Assembly (NCBI GenBank): GCA_030589715.1
Contig: JAUUVE010000146.1
Span: 1-6,055, forward strand
DNA from: Desulfobacteraceae bacterium
Lineage (GTDB): Bacteria; Desulfobacterota; DSM-4660; Desulfatiglandales; Desulfatiglandaceae
Length of the DNA: 6,055 bases
Reading direction: 5' to 3'
In this document: positions 5,148 to 6,055 of the stretch, piece by piece
Layout of the letters: the number at the start of each line of letters is the position of its first letter
How positions within the stretch are numbered: the stretch's first letter is position 1
Translations under genes and position numbers: made by a program
The notes under the pieces: model-generated
Told to the model about the DNA's origin: nothing
The model's input: only the letters and a program-made list of their open reading frames with translations
Databases searched by the model: none

Positions 5148-6055
5148 TAACTACCGATGGATGCCTTTATACCCCTTTTCTCAATAATCTCCTTCAGGTA
5201 GTCAATACGTTCATTGTTTGGTGCCTTTGCCTCTGGAAACTTGTAAGATCTGCCGAGCTGCTCACTCTTGGACTTGCCTCCCTCATGATAGGGGAGGAGA
5301 GAGATCTTCTCGGCCCCAATATCCCTTCCTAAAACGGCGACATTCTCGATGTGTTCATCCGAATCATTAAAATCGGCAATGAGGGGCAAACGCAACCATA
5401 CGCTCCTTTCTATTGATACCCTTTTAAGGTTTTTTATTATGAGCCCATTGTCAACACCTGTGGTCCTCTTGTGTTCGCCAGGATCAAGATGCTTGATGTC
5501 GAAGAGGACCAGATCGGCAAAACTCAAAACCCTTTTCATTTCCTTCCAGGGTGCGTACCCAGAGGTATCGATGGCCGTGCGTAGTCCCTCTCTCTTACAT
5601 TCCTCCAACAGGTGGGTCACAAATACGGCTTGTGATAGGGCCTCTCCTCCGGATACCGTAATTCCGCCACCCGAATTTTTATAGAATGCCTCGTCCTTCA
5701 TGACCTCATCCAGCACCTCTTTGACTCCCATATATTTCCCGCAGGTATTCAGAGAGTCATAGATGCATGCATCAACACATAGGAGGCACTGGGTGCATCT
5801 GTTCCAGTCGATCCTTCTGCCCCCTTCCTTGCTAATTGTTATTGCACCCTCAACACATGCCTCCACGCACGCCCCACATCCCTTACAATTGATATCCCTG
5901 ACCATCAGGTTGGGGGAGAAGACTTGCGATTCAGGATTTGAACACCAAAGGCACTCCAAAGGGCAGCCCTTCATGAATACCGTTGTCCTGATCCCCGGGC
6001 CGTCATGGATACTAAATCTCTGTATGTTGAAAATCAGCCCCTTCCTTCCGTTATC
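5147..6055 (-). CDS. Glycyl-radical-enzyme activating protein (PflA-like), N-terminus cut by window edge
   Basis: This radical SAM activase abstracts hydrogen from a conserved glycine of a partner glycyl radical enzyme, in the anoxic cytoplasm. The visible 302 residues are nearly complete: the frame is open to base 6055, and codons before ATG 5974 encode the diagnostic RFSIHDGPGIRTTVF, so that ATG is internal. The true start is probably a few codons outside. Motifs in visible numbering: radical SAM CX3CX2C at Cys 31, 35, 38; two ferredoxin-type 4Fe-4S sets at Cys 57, 60, 63, 67 and 87, 90, 93, 97; SAM-binding SGGE at 135-138 (followed by ALSQ, where PLLQ is more usual). Two extra clusters place it with activases of diol/choline/succinate-synthase-type enzymes rather than the short PflA of pyruvate formate-lyase. 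The partner is not in the window; it may lie beyond 6055. The stop codon uses the last base pair of the inserted element. Confidence 0.95.
   Translation of the reverse strand, partial: DNGRKGLIFNIQRFSIHDGPGIRTTVFMKGCPLECLWCSNPESQVFSPNLMVRDINCKGCGACVEACVEGAITISKEGGRRIDWNRCTQCLLCVDACIYDSLNTCGKYMGVKEVLDEVMKDEAFYKNSGGGITVSGGEALSQAVFVTHLLEECKREGLRTAIDTSGYAPWKEMKRVLSFADLVLFDIKHLDPGEHKRTTGVDNGLIIKNLKRVSIERSVWLRLPLIADFNDSDEHIENVAVLGRDIGAEKISLLPYHEGGKSKSEQLGRSYKFPEAKAPNNERIDYLKEIIEKRGIKASIGS
5148..5153 (+). repeat. Right copy of 6-bp direct repeat (target-site duplication)
   Basis: TAACTA follows the terminal CAC of the element. Read on the minus strand it supplies the last sense codon (AGT) and the first two bases of the activase stop codon. 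Confidence 0.65.

Noticed and set aside
5349..5684. Plus-strand open frame opposite the activase
   Set aside because: It is an antisense shadow of a gene with clear cluster motifs.

Overview
The window reads like the chromosome of an anaerobic, moderate-G+C Gram-negative bacterium, most likely a member of the Desulfobacterota (former Deltaproteobacteria). This is inferred from three things: a glycyl-radical-enzyme activase with two extra iron-sulfur clusters, a radical SAM/DUF2344 protein encoded next to RNase G, and short palindromic intergenic repeats of a kind I associate with that group from memory. No phage, plasmid, CRISPR or transposase gene is visible.

Layout. (1) Positions 2-1915 (+): the 3' part of a large uncharacterised radical SAM protein (TIGR03960-like, fused to DUF2344). 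Its reading frame runs open to the left edge, so the N-terminus lies outside. (2) Positions 1916-2264: a 349-bp gap holding a 227-bp element whose ends are inverted arrays of a GGAGTRNT-type octamer. (3) Positions 2265-3797 (+): rng, ribonuclease G. (4) Positions 3794-4021 (-): a 75-aa zinc-ribbon protein of unknown function whose stop codon overlaps the rng stop. (5) Positions 4126-4201 (-): tRNA-Thr(CGT), followed by a terminator-like hairpin before the zinc-ribbon gene. (6) Positions 4202-4282: a compact divergent promoter region rich in homopolymer T, serving the tRNA to the left and pyrF to the right. (7) Positions 4283-5017 (+): pyrF, OMP decarboxylase. (8) Positions 5015-5153: a 127-bp miniature inverted-repeat element flanked by a perfect 6-bp direct repeat, sitting exactly at the facing stop codons of pyrF and the next gene. 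(9) Positions 5147-6055 (-): a glycyl-radical-enzyme activating protein, cut by the right edge only a few codons short of its start.

The genes do not form one pathway. The radical SAM/DUF2344 gene and rng are a recurring pair and probably form one transcription unit, here split by the octamer element. rng and the zinc-ribbon gene converge, as do pyrF and the activase. In both pairs the stop codons overlap, or did so before the element inserted, as the 4-bp sequence CTAA. The most interesting non-coding signals are the precise insertion of the miniature element, the inverted octamer arrays in front of rng, and the T-tracts in the pyrF leader, which resemble UTP-sensing start regions.

Three obvious open-frame starts are not the true starts. 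TTG 77 is internal to the first gene. The zinc-ribbon protein starts at ATG 4021 rather than TTG 4036. pyrF starts at ATG 4283 rather than TTG 4238.
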